A stretch of DNA of 42,500 nucleotides, from contig CM022674.1 in the NCBI GenBank assembly GCA_012295275.1, forward strand, positions 13,094,864 through 13,137,363. The letters are read 5' to 3'. The translations under genes and the position numbers were made by a program. A model generated the notes under the pieces. That model had not been told where the DNA came from and did not search any database. It worked only from the letters and a program-made list of their open reading frames with translations. Every line of letters starts with the position of its first letter. Positions within the stretch are counted from its first letter, which is position 1. Source of the stretch: Chrysomallon squamiferum. Taxonomy: Eukaryota > Mollusca > Gastropoda > Neomphalida > Peltospiridae. Of this stretch, positions 9,501-21,224 are shown in pieces.

Positions 9501-10801
9501 ATACCTGTCCCGTTTCTGGGGAGAAAATATCCTGTTTTTTATGTGTGTGTGTGCGGATAGTTGCTTTCTCCATCTGACAGGACCCAGGCTTTTTTTTTTG
9601 TTTTGGAATTATTTTGATTGGATAATCCAGTGGATTATACTAGCGATTATTATTGATGTTTTTACCTTTACCTGGATTTATTACCTGTGTTTCATTTTAT
9701 TTTATTATTATTATTAATTTTTTTTTTTTTTTGGACCTTTCTCTTTGATGTTCGGAGAGCAAAGATTGTGAATTCAATGGCTGAAGAAGTAATGTGAATT
9801 ATAACGGTACTGGTACGAAACAGGTTATTTGTGAATCAATACACAGTCAAACAAACATTCAATACACAAATACGTACTTTTCATACAGTAAAATTATAAC
9901 CGTTGACAGCAGGTATAGTTTCTAATTATAAACAGCTTTTAAAGACACATTTCTGAAATATTTTGTGGGTATAAAATCTGTAAATAATGTTAGTATAGAT
10001 TTAACTGAAATGTTACGTATTGTGGTTATCTAAGTACGCTGGAAAACGATATGGCTTATAGTAACACAGGTAACAGTTTTAACCCCGTTTTATCACCGCT
10101 TCGTAATTCATAATACTTTAAAATAGACTAATATATATATTATTATTTATATATTTGTATTACCTAGAATAATACATGTCTATCAAAATAAATTAATAAT
10201 AATAATAATAATGAAAATATTAATTACAGTAATAATGATAAAATAAGTCATTATCATCATCATAAACTAAATAAAAACTACAAATAAACCATTCTTACAT
10301 ATTTTAAATATAATTATTTAATTTTCTAAAAACTTTATAAATATATTTTTTAAAGAAACTTAGCCATGATATTTTCTCAGTTAATCTAATAGTGTTTTCC
10401 AGTATTTAAAAACGTCTTTTTAATGTAACCCTGTGTAAACGTAAAAATGTAAAAATAATTACATTCATCATCTTACTTATTTCTGTGTATATTTTTCACA
10501 CATACACAGGTATACTCCATAAACACTGAACAAAAAAATAAAAAAAATGAAGTAAAAGAAAATAGATGAAAAGAAGATTTCTATATATATATATTTTTTC
10601 CTCTTTTATTAATAAATATATTTAATAATAATGAAACTGCATTTTTTTCTTCATACATGTTAATCTTGTATTATTCATTTGCTTTATAACTTTTCGTGCT
10701 TATAAATCAGATTAGAAAGGAAATTTTAATTACTTATTTTTTAATCTGAATTACTGAGTATATAAAATATCCATGTTAGCCCTCAAAAATAAAATAATAG
10801 A

Positions 10802-10836
<35 letters not shown>

Positions 10837-13060
10837 CAAATAAATAAATAGAACAAAATTAAATAATGAAATGAAAGGTAATGAACTAAAAAAAAAATAA
10901 AAAATAAATGCAACAAGAATAAATAAGTAGTAAAGATATCAAAGGTTGTGTAAATAAATAAAAATAAAAATAAAATAAGAATAAATGCATAATGAAAAAG
11001 GCAAACATAATACAAAAATAAAATTAAATAAATTAAAAATAAAAACAGAACTGATGATAATTTTCTACACATTATATTAAATATAATACTAAAAAAAATG
11101 AAAGAAAAATACTGAGAGAAAAATGATTATAATAAATAATATCTACCAATAAATGTTAATATAAATACATATTAATAGATAAATAAAACTTTCATGAATA
11201 AAGATTTTAAAAATATAATCTGCAAAAATAATTTTAAGACATATCTGTTGACATACTTGAACGATTTATATGGCTGTATTATTTAACACAGACATGCTTT
11301 TTCTGTTCAGGTTTAGTTTATTTCTTTATAAAATTAATAAAAAAAAAAAAAAAAAACAATAGCATACAAACAAAACCACAACCTTCCACCACAATACACA
11401 CCAAAACATTGAACAAAACTGTATTAAATATCATTAATACGTTCATTCTTTTTCTTTATTTCTATTTTTTGATTCAATTTTTTTTACTTTCTTCTTTTAT
11501 TGCGACTAAACTGAATTGAATTTGTTGGTACACTGCGTCAGTCTTGAAGGTTTTTCTCATTTCATTACTTCCAGCAAGACGTGTGTATGAACGGACATGA
11601 ACTGAGCGTTTGCTATAATTTGTTTTTTTGTGACTGAACACGACAAAGTCATCGGTTTATCAGACTTCACGTTTTAAATGTATCTCTTCTGTTTGATTTG
11701 AAACGAAAATCAAATTTTTAATTTTTTTATTTTTCTATGTTTTAATTTTAATTATTATTAATTAATTTATTTATTATTATTATTATTAGTTTTTTTGTTT
11801 TGTTGTAAATGAGTTTTTTTTAACCTTGAGTTACAATTTGATTTTAAATTAAATCTGAGTATGATATTAAGCTCTGCTTTTAAAGCTTAATTTTATTTTT
11901 ATTTTTATTTTAAAATTTATTTAAATTCTCTTTTTAAATGTTATTACATGCAGTACTTTTCAGTGTTTAAAAATTTCTATTAACTTTTGAATTTAACTTT
12001 TTTAATCTTTTATTTCAAATCTATTAACATTTAGTTTTTAATTTTTATTTTAAATCGATTTCAAAATGATATGTTAAAACCAACTTTTTGTTTTATTTTG
12101 TTATATCCTTGCTTTTTAAAATTTTAGATGGAAGTTTAACATTTCATTTGTTAAACCAGTGTTTGTGAATAACATTGCAATGCTTTAAAAAAACAATTAA
12201 AATTAAAAAAAACCCAATATATATACAAAAAAGTTTTAATATATATACACATGCACCAATCTATTACATATATATATAAAAAAAATGTTAAATTAATTTA
12301 CCAATTTAGCTAAAACTATTCTTTTCAATTCCATTTTATTTTCATTATTTTTTATTATTATTTTTTTTACAGCATTGTAAACAGTTTTATAATTAAATTA
12401 AAATATCTATAACACAAAACTACCACTTAATTCACCCATTAATACTTCTTTTATATCCCAATAAACAGAAATAAAATTGAATTAAAAGCTCCATTTAGAG
12501 ATCAGTAATGGAAGGAAGTTCAGATGAAGTTAATTTTTAAATACCAGTGTTTAATAAATATACATCTTAACAGCGATGTGTTAATATTAATAAGTTTAGT
12601 TTGGGTTTTTGTTTTTTTTAGCTTATTTCCATCTGATAAATATTAAAGTAGGCTTGTGGTGGGCCGAACCAATTCAGTGGCTCAAGAACAGTTTTTTCAA
12701 ACAGTTTATTTGGACATGTTCTTTATATAATGTTTTAGTTTGATGTGTGATACAGTGTATTTATTTATTTATTTATTTATTTAGTTAATTCATTACTTAT
12801 GTACTTGCTTGTTTACTTAATTTACTTGTTGATTCCTTGTCTTCTTATATACTACTATTATGTTCATTTTCTTGAATGGACTATCAAATATAATAATTTT
12901 TGTTAATTTAATATTAGATGCAAAAGTTTAAATCTTTTTATTATTATTATTCTTACTAATGTCACACTTTTATTTCTCCAAAAAAAAAAAAAAAAAAAAA
13001 TTCTTTTCTATTTTTCTATTCTGTTTTTCTATTTTTAAACTGCAAAGGCTTCACGATTAT
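9500..13060 (+). other. Intron 1, AT-rich portion
   Basis: Strongly AT-rich and CpG-poor (about 3 CpG in 10141-10740 by eye). It holds poly(A) at 10804-10834, short (AAT)n at about 10194-10212, (TTTA)n at about 12757-12783 and poly(A) at about 12980-13000. A higher-complexity patch at 11510-11680 has a good acceptor-like CTTCCAG near 11568-11574, but in phase 1 the frame after it stops quickly. No exon called. Confidence 0.6.
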
Positions 13061-13310
13061 TTAAACTGTTCTGTGTGCTTGTTGAACAAATACATCTCCA
13101 GGCTTGGGAAGAAAGGAACAGTTTTCCAGCAGATTATGTTAATCCCAGCCCAAGCATTCACTGTCTGCCGAAACCCTCATTGTCAGAATTTCTTTATCAG
13201 TGTAATATCCATTGTAGAGCACATCGCAATTTCACAAACTCTGATTGGCTGTGTCGGGCAAAACATTCGCTCTTTTTGTACTCGAAATAAAAGATCTTAG
13301 AAAGCGAAAA
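13060..13310 (+). other. Higher-complexity island in intron 1, ORF on plus strand
   Basis: GC- and CpG-richer than its surroundings, with two overlapping open frames. One frame, entered after TTTTCCAG at 13116-13123 in the phase left by exon 1, stays open for about 55 codons and contains several Cys. However, the pyrimidine tract before that AG is poor, no clear donor follows and the frame ends in a stop before a poly(T). GATTGGCTG (inverted CCAAT) occurs near 13240. An enhancer or old repeat is as likely as an exon. Confidence 0.2.
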
Positions 13311-13344
13311 AAAGAAGACAGGGAACTTGAGAATTTTCGTGTAC

Positions 13345-13380
13345 ACGTTAAATAATTTTTTTTTTTTTTTTTTTTTTTTT
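13345..13380. repeat. Poly(T) tract
   Basis: T run of about 20 bases preceded by AT-rich sequence. Confidence 0.9.
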
Positions 13381-14766
13381 CGACACTTTCTTGTAAAATC
13401 TGTGGGCATTTTTAATGTTTGTGATTCGTCCATGAATGAAAATAAAATGGCACTTGTTAAGAAATTGTTGTTGCTTAAAATAGGTTTTAAAATAAATGTA
13501 AATAAATAAGAAATCTTTGATATTGTTTAAATATTAAATTATTATATTGTGTGCAGTGTAACATGTATACATTCAGCATGTTGTATTCATAACAAAGATA
13601 TTGTTAATTTTAAATCATTACAAAAACTACAACCTCTTTAATGTTAACTTTTTTTAAAAATAAAACAATTCTGAAGCTGTTTAAATTTAATTTAAAAAAA
13701 AAATAATAATAATTTAAACTTTCTAGTATCTGAATATTGGATCCTTCAAGATATATAAAGAGGTTTTAAAAATTTTATATATTTTATTATTTTTTTAACA
13801 TTTTTCAATTTGGTTTTTATAACTAATTCCAACTGAAATTGACAGTCTGTTAAGTCTAATGGAACTAAACAAGCTGTATTTTTTATTGTTAAATTAGATT
13901 TAGAAAACGTATGTTGAACCAAAATTTATTTTTTTGAAATTCATGGATATTACTATTGCCTTTGCTGACACTAATAAGACTATTTATAGTCATCATAAAT
14001 GTTTAATACCCTATTTTGATGTCCAACCAGTAAAATAAAAAACAATTAAAAATAAAATAAAATAAAATGTATATATAAATCCCAAAATAAAGAAAATAAT
14101 TTCTTCTACAAACCTCCCACTTTTTTTTCTTAACCAAAAAAGTTATAAATTGGATTATTAATCTTCCGATTAAATTTTTAATTTATTACTGTAATTATTA
14201 ATTTATTAATTTTCAGTTCTTTGATCATGATTAGCAGTAATAATTAAATTATAAATTTATCAAAAAATGTAATTGGTTATAATAATCAACTTGCCTGAGG
14301 CTTGTAGGTAACTTGGTCATCAAAACCTCATACGTTACTTCGACGTCATAAACATTTGAAATTTGATAAATCACCAGGCAGTAAAACATTTTTATAAATC
14401 TTTCTATCTCATGCCTGCCACATACATCACCCATCTATCCTGAAAGGTCTGTGAAACCTGCAGTTTTACAAGCTTTTTGATATCAACAAAATCCATGTTG
14501 CCAACTCTGCGATGCCATGTGGCAAATGTTGCCCCTTTTTCTGTGTTAAAAGTTTTGAGTGGGGAGGCAAAGTGTTAACACATGTTAAATATTTTGATAA
14601 CAGAACAGTGGAACTTTTACACACAAACACATACATTTGCTGTATTTCTTCCAGATTCAGTTTTTTTTAATGTATTTTTAACATTTTTTAATGTATTTTT
14701 TTTTTTTTGTTACAATTTTTTTTTTATGACTATTTTGGAGGAAGCTCAGTTAAGTAAGCCTGTTAA

Positions 14767-14797
<31 letters not shown>

Positions 14798-15483
14798 TAA
14801 ATAAAAATGTAGCCACATCACTTTTTGTTATTTATGTTACTTCTGTTTTGATAAATTCCAACTTTAAGTTAGCCTTTTTTTTTTTCTTTTTTTTTTTTTT
14901 AGTTTTCAGAATTTATTTATTATTATAATTTTTATTTAACAAAAATGAAACCTATTATAAAGATACTCTGTACATGTTTTAAATCAGGAAACACAATTTT
15001 CCCATTAAATATCTTTTCAAAAGAGGATAGATTAATTTAATTAGTTTTGAATTACATGAAGTTATTCAAGAAATTTTATGAAGGGTTTGATTTTAAATCA
15101 GCTTCCATTTGAATGAATATATATATAATAATTACTTTAAAATACACTTTTTCTTCTTTTTTTTTTTTTTTTTTTTCTCTCTTTTTTCCTTTTGAGATGG
15201 GGGAGTCTGGGTGTGCAGTAAGTGAAAAATAATAACCCATCTTTTAAAACACACACACACACATAACACTATCAGTTTACTAGGTCACGTCAGTACAGCA
15301 TTTTAAACTTTCAATAGCCCATTAAATAAAAAGCCATATTCAACCTGTCACATACCATTACCCTGATATCGTTTACGTTTTGTCTGTGATCACCCACAAG
15401 TCACCCACATAGGTGTTGAGAGGGGCAAACCAGCATCATCCTTGCATAGCAAAAAAAAAAAAAAAAAAAAATTAACTTACCAT
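13381..15483 (+). other. Intron 1, AT-rich, no gene
   Basis: AT-rich with (AAAT)n at about 14770-14806, T runs at about 14874-14900 and 15157-15176, a short (AC)n at 15249-15262 and poly(A) at 15450-15470. No exon or RNA recognised. Confidence 0.6.
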
Positions 15484-15573
15484 GCCACTGTCTCTTTGCA
15501 CTTCGCCACTGTCTCTCTTTTCACTTCGTCACTGTCTCTCCTTGCACTTCGCCATTGTCTCTCTCTGCACTTT
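15484..15573 (+). repeat. Minisatellite, 23-bp unit, 4 copies
   Basis: Four units at 15484-15504 (21 bp), 15505-15527, 15528-15550 and 15551-15573 (23 bp each). The consensus is GCCACTGTCTCTCYTTGCAC followed by TTC. Two open frames cross it, but 23-bp units shift frame, so it is not coding. Confidence 0.9.
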
Positions 15574-15760
15574 GTCGCAACAAACGTTCCGCAAGATTGA
15601 TGGGTTTATTTCCACTCGCATTCCCCGTCACGCATCACCGAGCACGCTGGATCATGATAATTATGCAATCTTGGCGAAACATCTTCTGCCGTGCTGCCAT
15701 TAACAAGTCATATTTCCTCGTTTTATGGACAGATGGACGTGTTTAGCTGGTGTTTATTTT
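15574..15760. other. CpG-richer unique island
   Basis: Unique sequence with more CpG than neighbouring intron and no repeat structure. It is a candidate regulatory element, with no motif I would name. Confidence 0.3.
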
Positions 15761-17095
15761 CTCCGGATGATTGGTTCAGAAATTTTTGAAGAGAGAGAGA
15801 AAAAAAAAAAAAAAATAACAACAAGAAAACAATGTAGGACAATGTTTTAATTGGTTGTTTAATCCTTTGTTGTTATTGGTCTCCGTTTTTGTTGTTGTTG
15901 TTGTTTTGTTATTATTATCATTACTGAAAGTAAAGTATTGATATGTGCTGTAAAAAGAATTGGTTATATTAATTAATTAAAAAATAAAATGATAAATACA
16001 AGCTGTATATGGTGATGTATTTTAAATAAATAATTTGTATTGATTTTAAAATCAAATATATGAAGATCAATAAAAAAAATAATTGTTTAAAAAGAATAAT
16101 AAATAAAATTTTAAAATATATAAAATAATAAAAATAATAATAACCAAAATAATAAAATAAAGAAAAAATCAACAACAAAACCAAAAAAACACATTTAAAA
16201 TGAGATCAATAACAAAATAAATAAAATCTTTTAAAAACGAATAGTATTTTTATTATAGGCTAAATGAAACAGTTTTGTTAAACATCCTCACCCCCAGCGC
16301 CCACCCACCCCCCCTGTTTAAAGTATGGAGGCACAGCCCTGGAACATGCCATTGTCTGACACCATTGTGTCCCAGTTTGACTGTGGAAATGAATTAGGCC
16401 AAATTGTTTGAAACATGCCAAAACTAAATTGATGCTTTCACTATCAGTTTAAAATTCCCAAATGAGAGTTGTTGTTTTTTTTTAAATTTTTATTTTTGTT
16501 CATTTTTTATTTTTTTTATTTAAATGTCGATTTTAAAAAAACAAAAATTCATTTTCTTTGTTTTCTTTACATTGTCTGTGTTGTCAGCAAAGAAATGTAT
16601 GGTTTGATTGCATTATTATTATTATTTTATTTTTACTTTACAAAAAGTTTTTACTCTAGTTTTGCATTAAATTGAATAGTTTTAGATATAGAAAAATAAT
16701 AGTTATTTACATAGTTGTTTATATATATATATATATATATATAAGAATAATAGAAATAATAAAAAATTCAAAATTCAGAATTTTAATTAAATTGAAAGTG
16801 TTATAGTTCATTCTAAACAACAGCTAACTATATAGTTATTATTAAATAAAATGTTATAATGTGCAGTTAGATGTAATTAGTATTTAAAATAGTATTTTGT
16901 AAAATAAAACTTGCCAAGGTCAGTGAGTTGCTGCAGTCAAATTAATGGAGTTGAGTTGTATTTAACAAAATCATTCATTCTTCTTTACATGTCAACACAT
17001 CAAATATTTATCTGTGAATGTCCTAGGTTACTAACTGTACTAAAATGTTTTCATTCATTTTTAAAAACTGTTCAGATATAAAGAACTGTACTTTG
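15761..17095 (+). other. Intron 1, AT-rich, no gene
   Basis: Poly(A), (TTG)n at about 15890-15904, AAT/AAAT-rich DNA at 15960-16240 and (TA)n at about 16723-16743. Short open frames are low complexity. Confidence 0.6.
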
Positions 17096-17345
17096 TTTCT
17101 GTGTGTGTGTGTGTTTGTGTGTTTGTGTTGTGTATAATTTATATAAATGTGTGTATTGTTTATGTAGTGTACATATAAATGTGTATTATTATATATATTG
17201 TGTATATATGAATATATGAGTGTGTGTTGTATGTGTGTTTGTATATTGTGTATATATTTATAAATGTGTGTAAGTATTTATGCATTATAAGTCTCTGTGT
17301 GTGTGTGTGTGTGTGTGTGCGTGTGCGTGTGCGTGCATGCACAGG
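17096..17345. repeat. (TG)n and TG/TA-rich array
   Basis: Two TG runs (about 17100-17130 and 17292-17335) joined by TGTA/TATA-rich sequence. Confidence 0.85.
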
Positions 17346-17842
17346 TGTGAGTATGCATTTCCATATCTTTCATGCATTTTCTCTCTCCCTATAGTAAAGG
17401 TTGTTATTTGTTTTTGTTTTTTATGTATTCCATGTTGTATTGATTTTCCGGCAACAAAATTTTCTCTTAGAAATCCTGTGTCCTTTTCATTTACATTAAT
17501 TGTAAAGTATTAAGTACACAGGAATCTCTCTACAAACAATGTGATCATTATGTAACCATCCCCACTTCATCTTTCTCCTTTCTTTTCATTTGAAGAAAAT
17601 TTGTTTAGTAAATATTCCTGTGTTTTTGTGTTTTTTCCTAGTTGAGAAGAGTTTGTAAAAATCATGTACATAAACACATTGCTTGCACACACACACACAC
17701 ATGCATGCATGCACACAGATTGACAGTAAATAGTTGTATATTATTTTTTAAAATATTTTTTATTACTATTATTGTAGTTATTTATTTTTAAAATTTATTT
17801 TACCTCTTATTCTAACTAACAAAAAAGTATTGTTACTTATAA

Positions 17843-18095
17843 CTTTATTATTATTAAATAATTTCTTTAGTATTAAAATACTATCTTTTAAAAACTTTAT
17901 TATTATTAAAGTATTATTTCTTAAACATCTTATAGTTGAAATTCATTTTTAAAAATCTTTATTATTATTAAAGAATAGTTTTTTAAAAACTTGATATTAA
18001 AATATTCTCTTTATTATTATTAGAGTATTACCTTTTAAAACTTTTACTGTTAAAGTATATTTTTAAAAACTTTATTGTTATTCAAGTATTATTTT
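17843..18095. repeat. Diverged tandem repeat with CTTTATTATTATTAAAG core
   Basis: Core copies start at 17843, 17895, 17957, 18009, 18041 (diverged) and 18070, spaced 52, 62, 52, 32 and 29 bp. The core CTTTA...TAAAG is itself an inverted repeat. Confidence 0.7.
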
Positions 18096-18227
18096 TTGAA
18101 AATACTTTCCCACATGAAAGTGCACTTAAAGGTCCCCTCACTGCTAACTGATTGCAGAAACCTTTTACACAACAGTAACCATTGACAACAACAAAAAAAC
18201 CCTCTAAAAACAATCAGCTTTTACAAA

Positions 18228-18252
18228 GTCTTTTTTTTTTTTTTTTTTTTTT
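18228..18252. repeat. Poly(T) tract
   Basis: T run of about 22 bases. Confidence 0.9.
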
Positions 18253-18354
18253 AATTAAAGGTGTAGAAAGAACTCATTCTTTTTTCTTTTTATGCAAGCT
18301 AGCGAGTATTCTTTTAAATGAATTTTCTTTCTTTAACACTTTAACACGAGGTTG

Positions 18355-18400
<46 letters not shown>
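18355..18400. repeat. (GT)n microsatellite
   Basis: Perfect GT array of about 46 bp; a second short one lies at about 18573-18591. Confidence 0.97.
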
Positions 18401-18401
<1 letters not shown>

Positions 18402-18818
18402 GGTTGCACAGTAGTGGAAGTGTTACAAATCGCTTCTGCCGATTCCACGCAGTCGCATATTGATTTTTGATTTTCCAATCTTGAAGCATTGCCTCCGTCA
18501 GTTGAGAGTATTCTGGAATTCATCAACTTAATATAGACACAAACACATCAAAGTCACCAACGTGGCAGTCTGTCTGTGTGTGTGTGTGTGTGATGTATAG
18601 GCAATCTATTACACAGCTTAACAATGTTAGAAGCCTTCGTTGTATGTGTTTGCTTGAAGGAAGAAAAGGGAGAGAGAGAGAGAAAATGGGAAGAATATTT
18701 CTTTTTCTAATGGGGGATCATGTGTTCCCAGAGATGAAACAAGATAAACTGACATGTTTTACTTTGTTTTTTGTTTTAAAACATTGTTCTACATTTGAAA
18801 AAAAAGACTAAATGTTAC

Positions 18819-18883
18819 ACATTGTTTTATTTTAGAACACTGTTTTATTTTAGAACATTGTTTTATTTTAGAACATTGTTTTA
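18819..18883 (+). repeat. 18-bp minisatellite, 3.6 copies
   Basis: Units at 18819-18836, 18837-18854 and 18855-18872, plus a partial at 18873-18883; consensus ACATTGTTTTATTTTAGA. As the unit is a multiple of three, the overlying ORF repeats a six-residue motif, but there is no other coding sign. Confidence 0.9.
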
Positions 18884-19029
18884 CGTACCAGAAAAAAAAA
18901 CAAAAACATCCAAATGTTTTACTTTGTTTTATTCCATTTTAAAGATTTTACACTTTTATTTTTCTCAGTTTCATTACACCACATAAAATAATTTATTTAT
19001 TTATTTATTTAATTTAAACTGAAGATATT

Positions 19030-19460
19030 CAATTTGTGTATCTGAAATACACACACGCAATTAAGACATGCAGTTCGGGAGAAACTTGTAAACAGAAATC
19101 GACCCCACTCACCACACAGACAGTAAACAAACAGGATCCTCTGTTTTTATTATCACCTGTCATAACAACAGGTCTATATCAGGCCAATTTATAGGAACCT
19201 CTCCCCTTCTGAGCCACTCAAGTGTGTGTGAATTGCTCCAAATTGCAGCCCAAATGTCGCGGAGAGAGTGAAATTAGCCTGAACTGTGGTTATGTGGAGT
19301 ATATATCTCGTCATGACTACGTTTGTAATCATACTTACCATCACAGCGATCTGGTTTGATTTCCGAGCAGAGTGTTGATGTGGCTGTAATCAGGGTAGTA
19401 TTACCTGTTTATTGGCCGTTCGCTGGTTTCTGTCTCTGCAGTGTTATCTCCAGTGTCGTT
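19030..19460. other. Higher-complexity intronic island
   Basis: Non-repetitive sequence between simple repeats. On the minus strand, ATG|GTAAGTAT at 19339/19338 is a near-perfect splice donor. On the plus strand no exon is supported. It is a candidate conserved non-coding element or minus-strand exon (see findings). Confidence 0.3.
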
Positions 19461-19494
19461 TTGTTTAATTCTCGAGTTAACAGTAATTGATTTG

Positions 19495-19700
19495 AACCAG
19501 CAATATATGATTTTAACTAGCAGTATACAATTTTTTAACTAGCAGTATACAATTTTTTAACTAGCTGTGTATGATTTTAACTAGCACTATACAATTTTAA
19601 CTAGCAGAACCTTATCTGAATTAGCAACAAACAGCTGGAACTAGTAAGATATGATTTGAACTTGCAGGATATGTTTTGACCTAGCAGTATATGAATAATT
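19495..19700 (+). repeat. 20-bp minisatellite, 10 copies
   Basis: AACTAGCA-like starts occur at 19495, 19515, 19537, 19559, 19579, 19599, 19619, 19639, 19659 and 19679. The period is 20-22 bp and the consensus is about AACTAGCAGTATATGATTTT. Units differ by point changes. Confidence 0.93.
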
Positions 19701-19736
19701 TATTTGATAATATTTAAATATTATTTTAGTTAAATT

Positions 19737-19737
19737 T

Positions 19738-19768
<31 letters not shown>

Positions 19769-19814
19769 TTATATTTATAATAATAATAATATAATAATAT
19801 TAATAATAATTATA

Positions 19815-19866
<52 letters not shown>
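19737..19866. repeat. (TTTA)n and (ATT)n microsatellites
   Basis: TTTA units at about 19737-19770, then AAT/ATT units ending in a perfect (ATT)n at about 19815-19865. Confidence 0.95.
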
Positions 19867-19870
<4 letters not shown>

Positions 19871-20149
19871 TAGCTGAATGCACAGTAAGGTTAAACATAA
19901 TTTATTATTTGATAGTGTACTATTAAATATAATTTAAATGTTTACCCAATAGCATACTATTAAATATAATTTAAATGTCAACATTCTGCAATTTGATTCA
20001 TACTGAACTTTTTTTTTGGCTTCTGAATATAGAATTGGCATGTTTGTTATGCAAATAACCATTACAGCTTAAGCATTAAATGTTCTGTCAAATTAAATGA
20101 AATATTATTTTCCAAAATAATAACAAAGACTCCACATATACATATAGGG

Positions 20150-20316
20150 GAGAAAAAAAAGAAGAAATAAATAAAAAATAAAATAAAATGAAAATAATAA
20201 AAATGAATTTTTTTCTTCACAAAATTAACAAATAAATAAATAAATTAAAGATAAATAAATAAATAAATTAAAGATAAATAAATAAATACAGAAGTCAAAA
20301 AAAAAAAAAAAAAAAT
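20150..20316. repeat. (AAAT)n tracts and poly(A)
   Basis: AAAT units with a duplicated TTAAAGATAAATAAATAAA segment (about 20243 and 20268), ending in a poly(A) run at about 20297-20315. Confidence 0.85.
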
Positions 20317-20320
20317 GTTT

Positions 20321-20385
20321 TATGAGAGTTGATCCTTTGACCTCCTGCATACAAAGCAGGTTCACTGCAGCTGTCTCACACTTTG
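20321..20385 (-). pseudogene. tRNA-Thr(UGU)-like relic
   Basis: On the minus strand the sequence has a perfect 5-bp anticodon stem (CCTGC/GCAGG, plus positions 20344-20348 and 20356-20360) and a 7-base loop TTTGTAT. That places UGU, a Thr anticodon, at 34-36. AGGTC follows as variable region, then GGATCAACTC, a degraded B box, then T-rich DNA resembling a Pol III terminator. The 5' half contains AGCTGCAGTG, a decayed A box. Acceptor-stem pairing is not evident. It is best read as a tRNA pseudogene or the head of an old tRNA-derived SINE. Confidence 0.5.
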
Positions 20386-20529
20386 ATGTGATATTTCTAG
20401 TCATTCATCTCTTTCTGTTAACTAAACAAACCCTCATCCAACTTGTCTCTGTTCTCTCAGTCTTCTCAAGCCAAACTCTGTCTGTCTGTCTGTCTGACTG
20501 GGGTTTTGAGTCTGTTTGAGTCTAACTAT

Positions 20530-20640
20530 ATTTATATGTGAATCTATTTGGGTTGTTGTGAGCTTATTGGGGTTGTCCAGTCTGGTTGATGAGTATATTT
20601 GGGTTGTTGAGTTTATTTGGGTTGTTCAGTATATTTAGTC
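20530..20640 (+). repeat. Diverged TTTGGGTTGTT repeat
   Basis: GGGTTGT cores at about 20550, 20570, 20601 and 20619, separated by TATTT or GTTTATTT. A loose minisatellite of about 20 bp. Confidence 0.6.
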
Positions 20641-20689
20641 TGCTTGGATTTTTGAGTAAATGTATTTATCCATAATTGCCATACATAAT

Positions 20690-20850
20690 TTAAAAAAAAA
20701 AAAATAATAAAATAAAGAATATAACATATAGGCAGTAGCAGTTTCAAAAGTTATTTTCAACAAAACAGTTTTTATTTTGATATGATTTTTGTTTTGTAAA
20801 AAATAAAATAAAAAAAAACAAAAAAAAAAAAAAAAAAAAAAAATTAAAAG
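20690..20850. repeat. A-rich tracts
   Basis: A runs at about 20692-20703 and 20810-20843 within AT-rich sequence. Confidence 0.85.
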
Positions 20851-21224
20851 AAATTTTTTTATTAAACAGCTTTCTGGAAAAATATTTTGAAAAATAAGCT
20901 GAAAGAAATTTGCTGTACACAATACGATTAAACTCACATTAAGGTTTGATATACAGTTTATGTCTATTGCCATTTGTTAAATGTTTTGAGGGGGTCATTA
21001 AAGTTGCCCTCTCCCTGTGTTATACAGAATTATATTGGCTATTACAGGGTGGTATAAAAAGTTAACAATCTCCGTTTTCAATACAGAGTCTGACTGTGAG
21101 GATTTGTAATCTTTTCTTTGTCAGAATTCACTGACATAAAACATAAATCATGGAGCATTTCGAAAATGTTTAAATTGTTAACCTTCAGCATTTTATTTTT
21201 ATTTATATAACACATTATGGCCAT

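Noticed and set aside
12959-13300. 113-codon ORF in intron 1 as second exon
   Set aside because: It begins in poly(A), the acceptor in the right phase has a poor pyrimidine tract, and no donor follows. Kept only as a low-confidence island.
15484-15573. CRISPR-like direct repeats
   Set aside because: Units are contiguous without spacers, the context is eukaryotic and there are no cas genes; it is a minisatellite.
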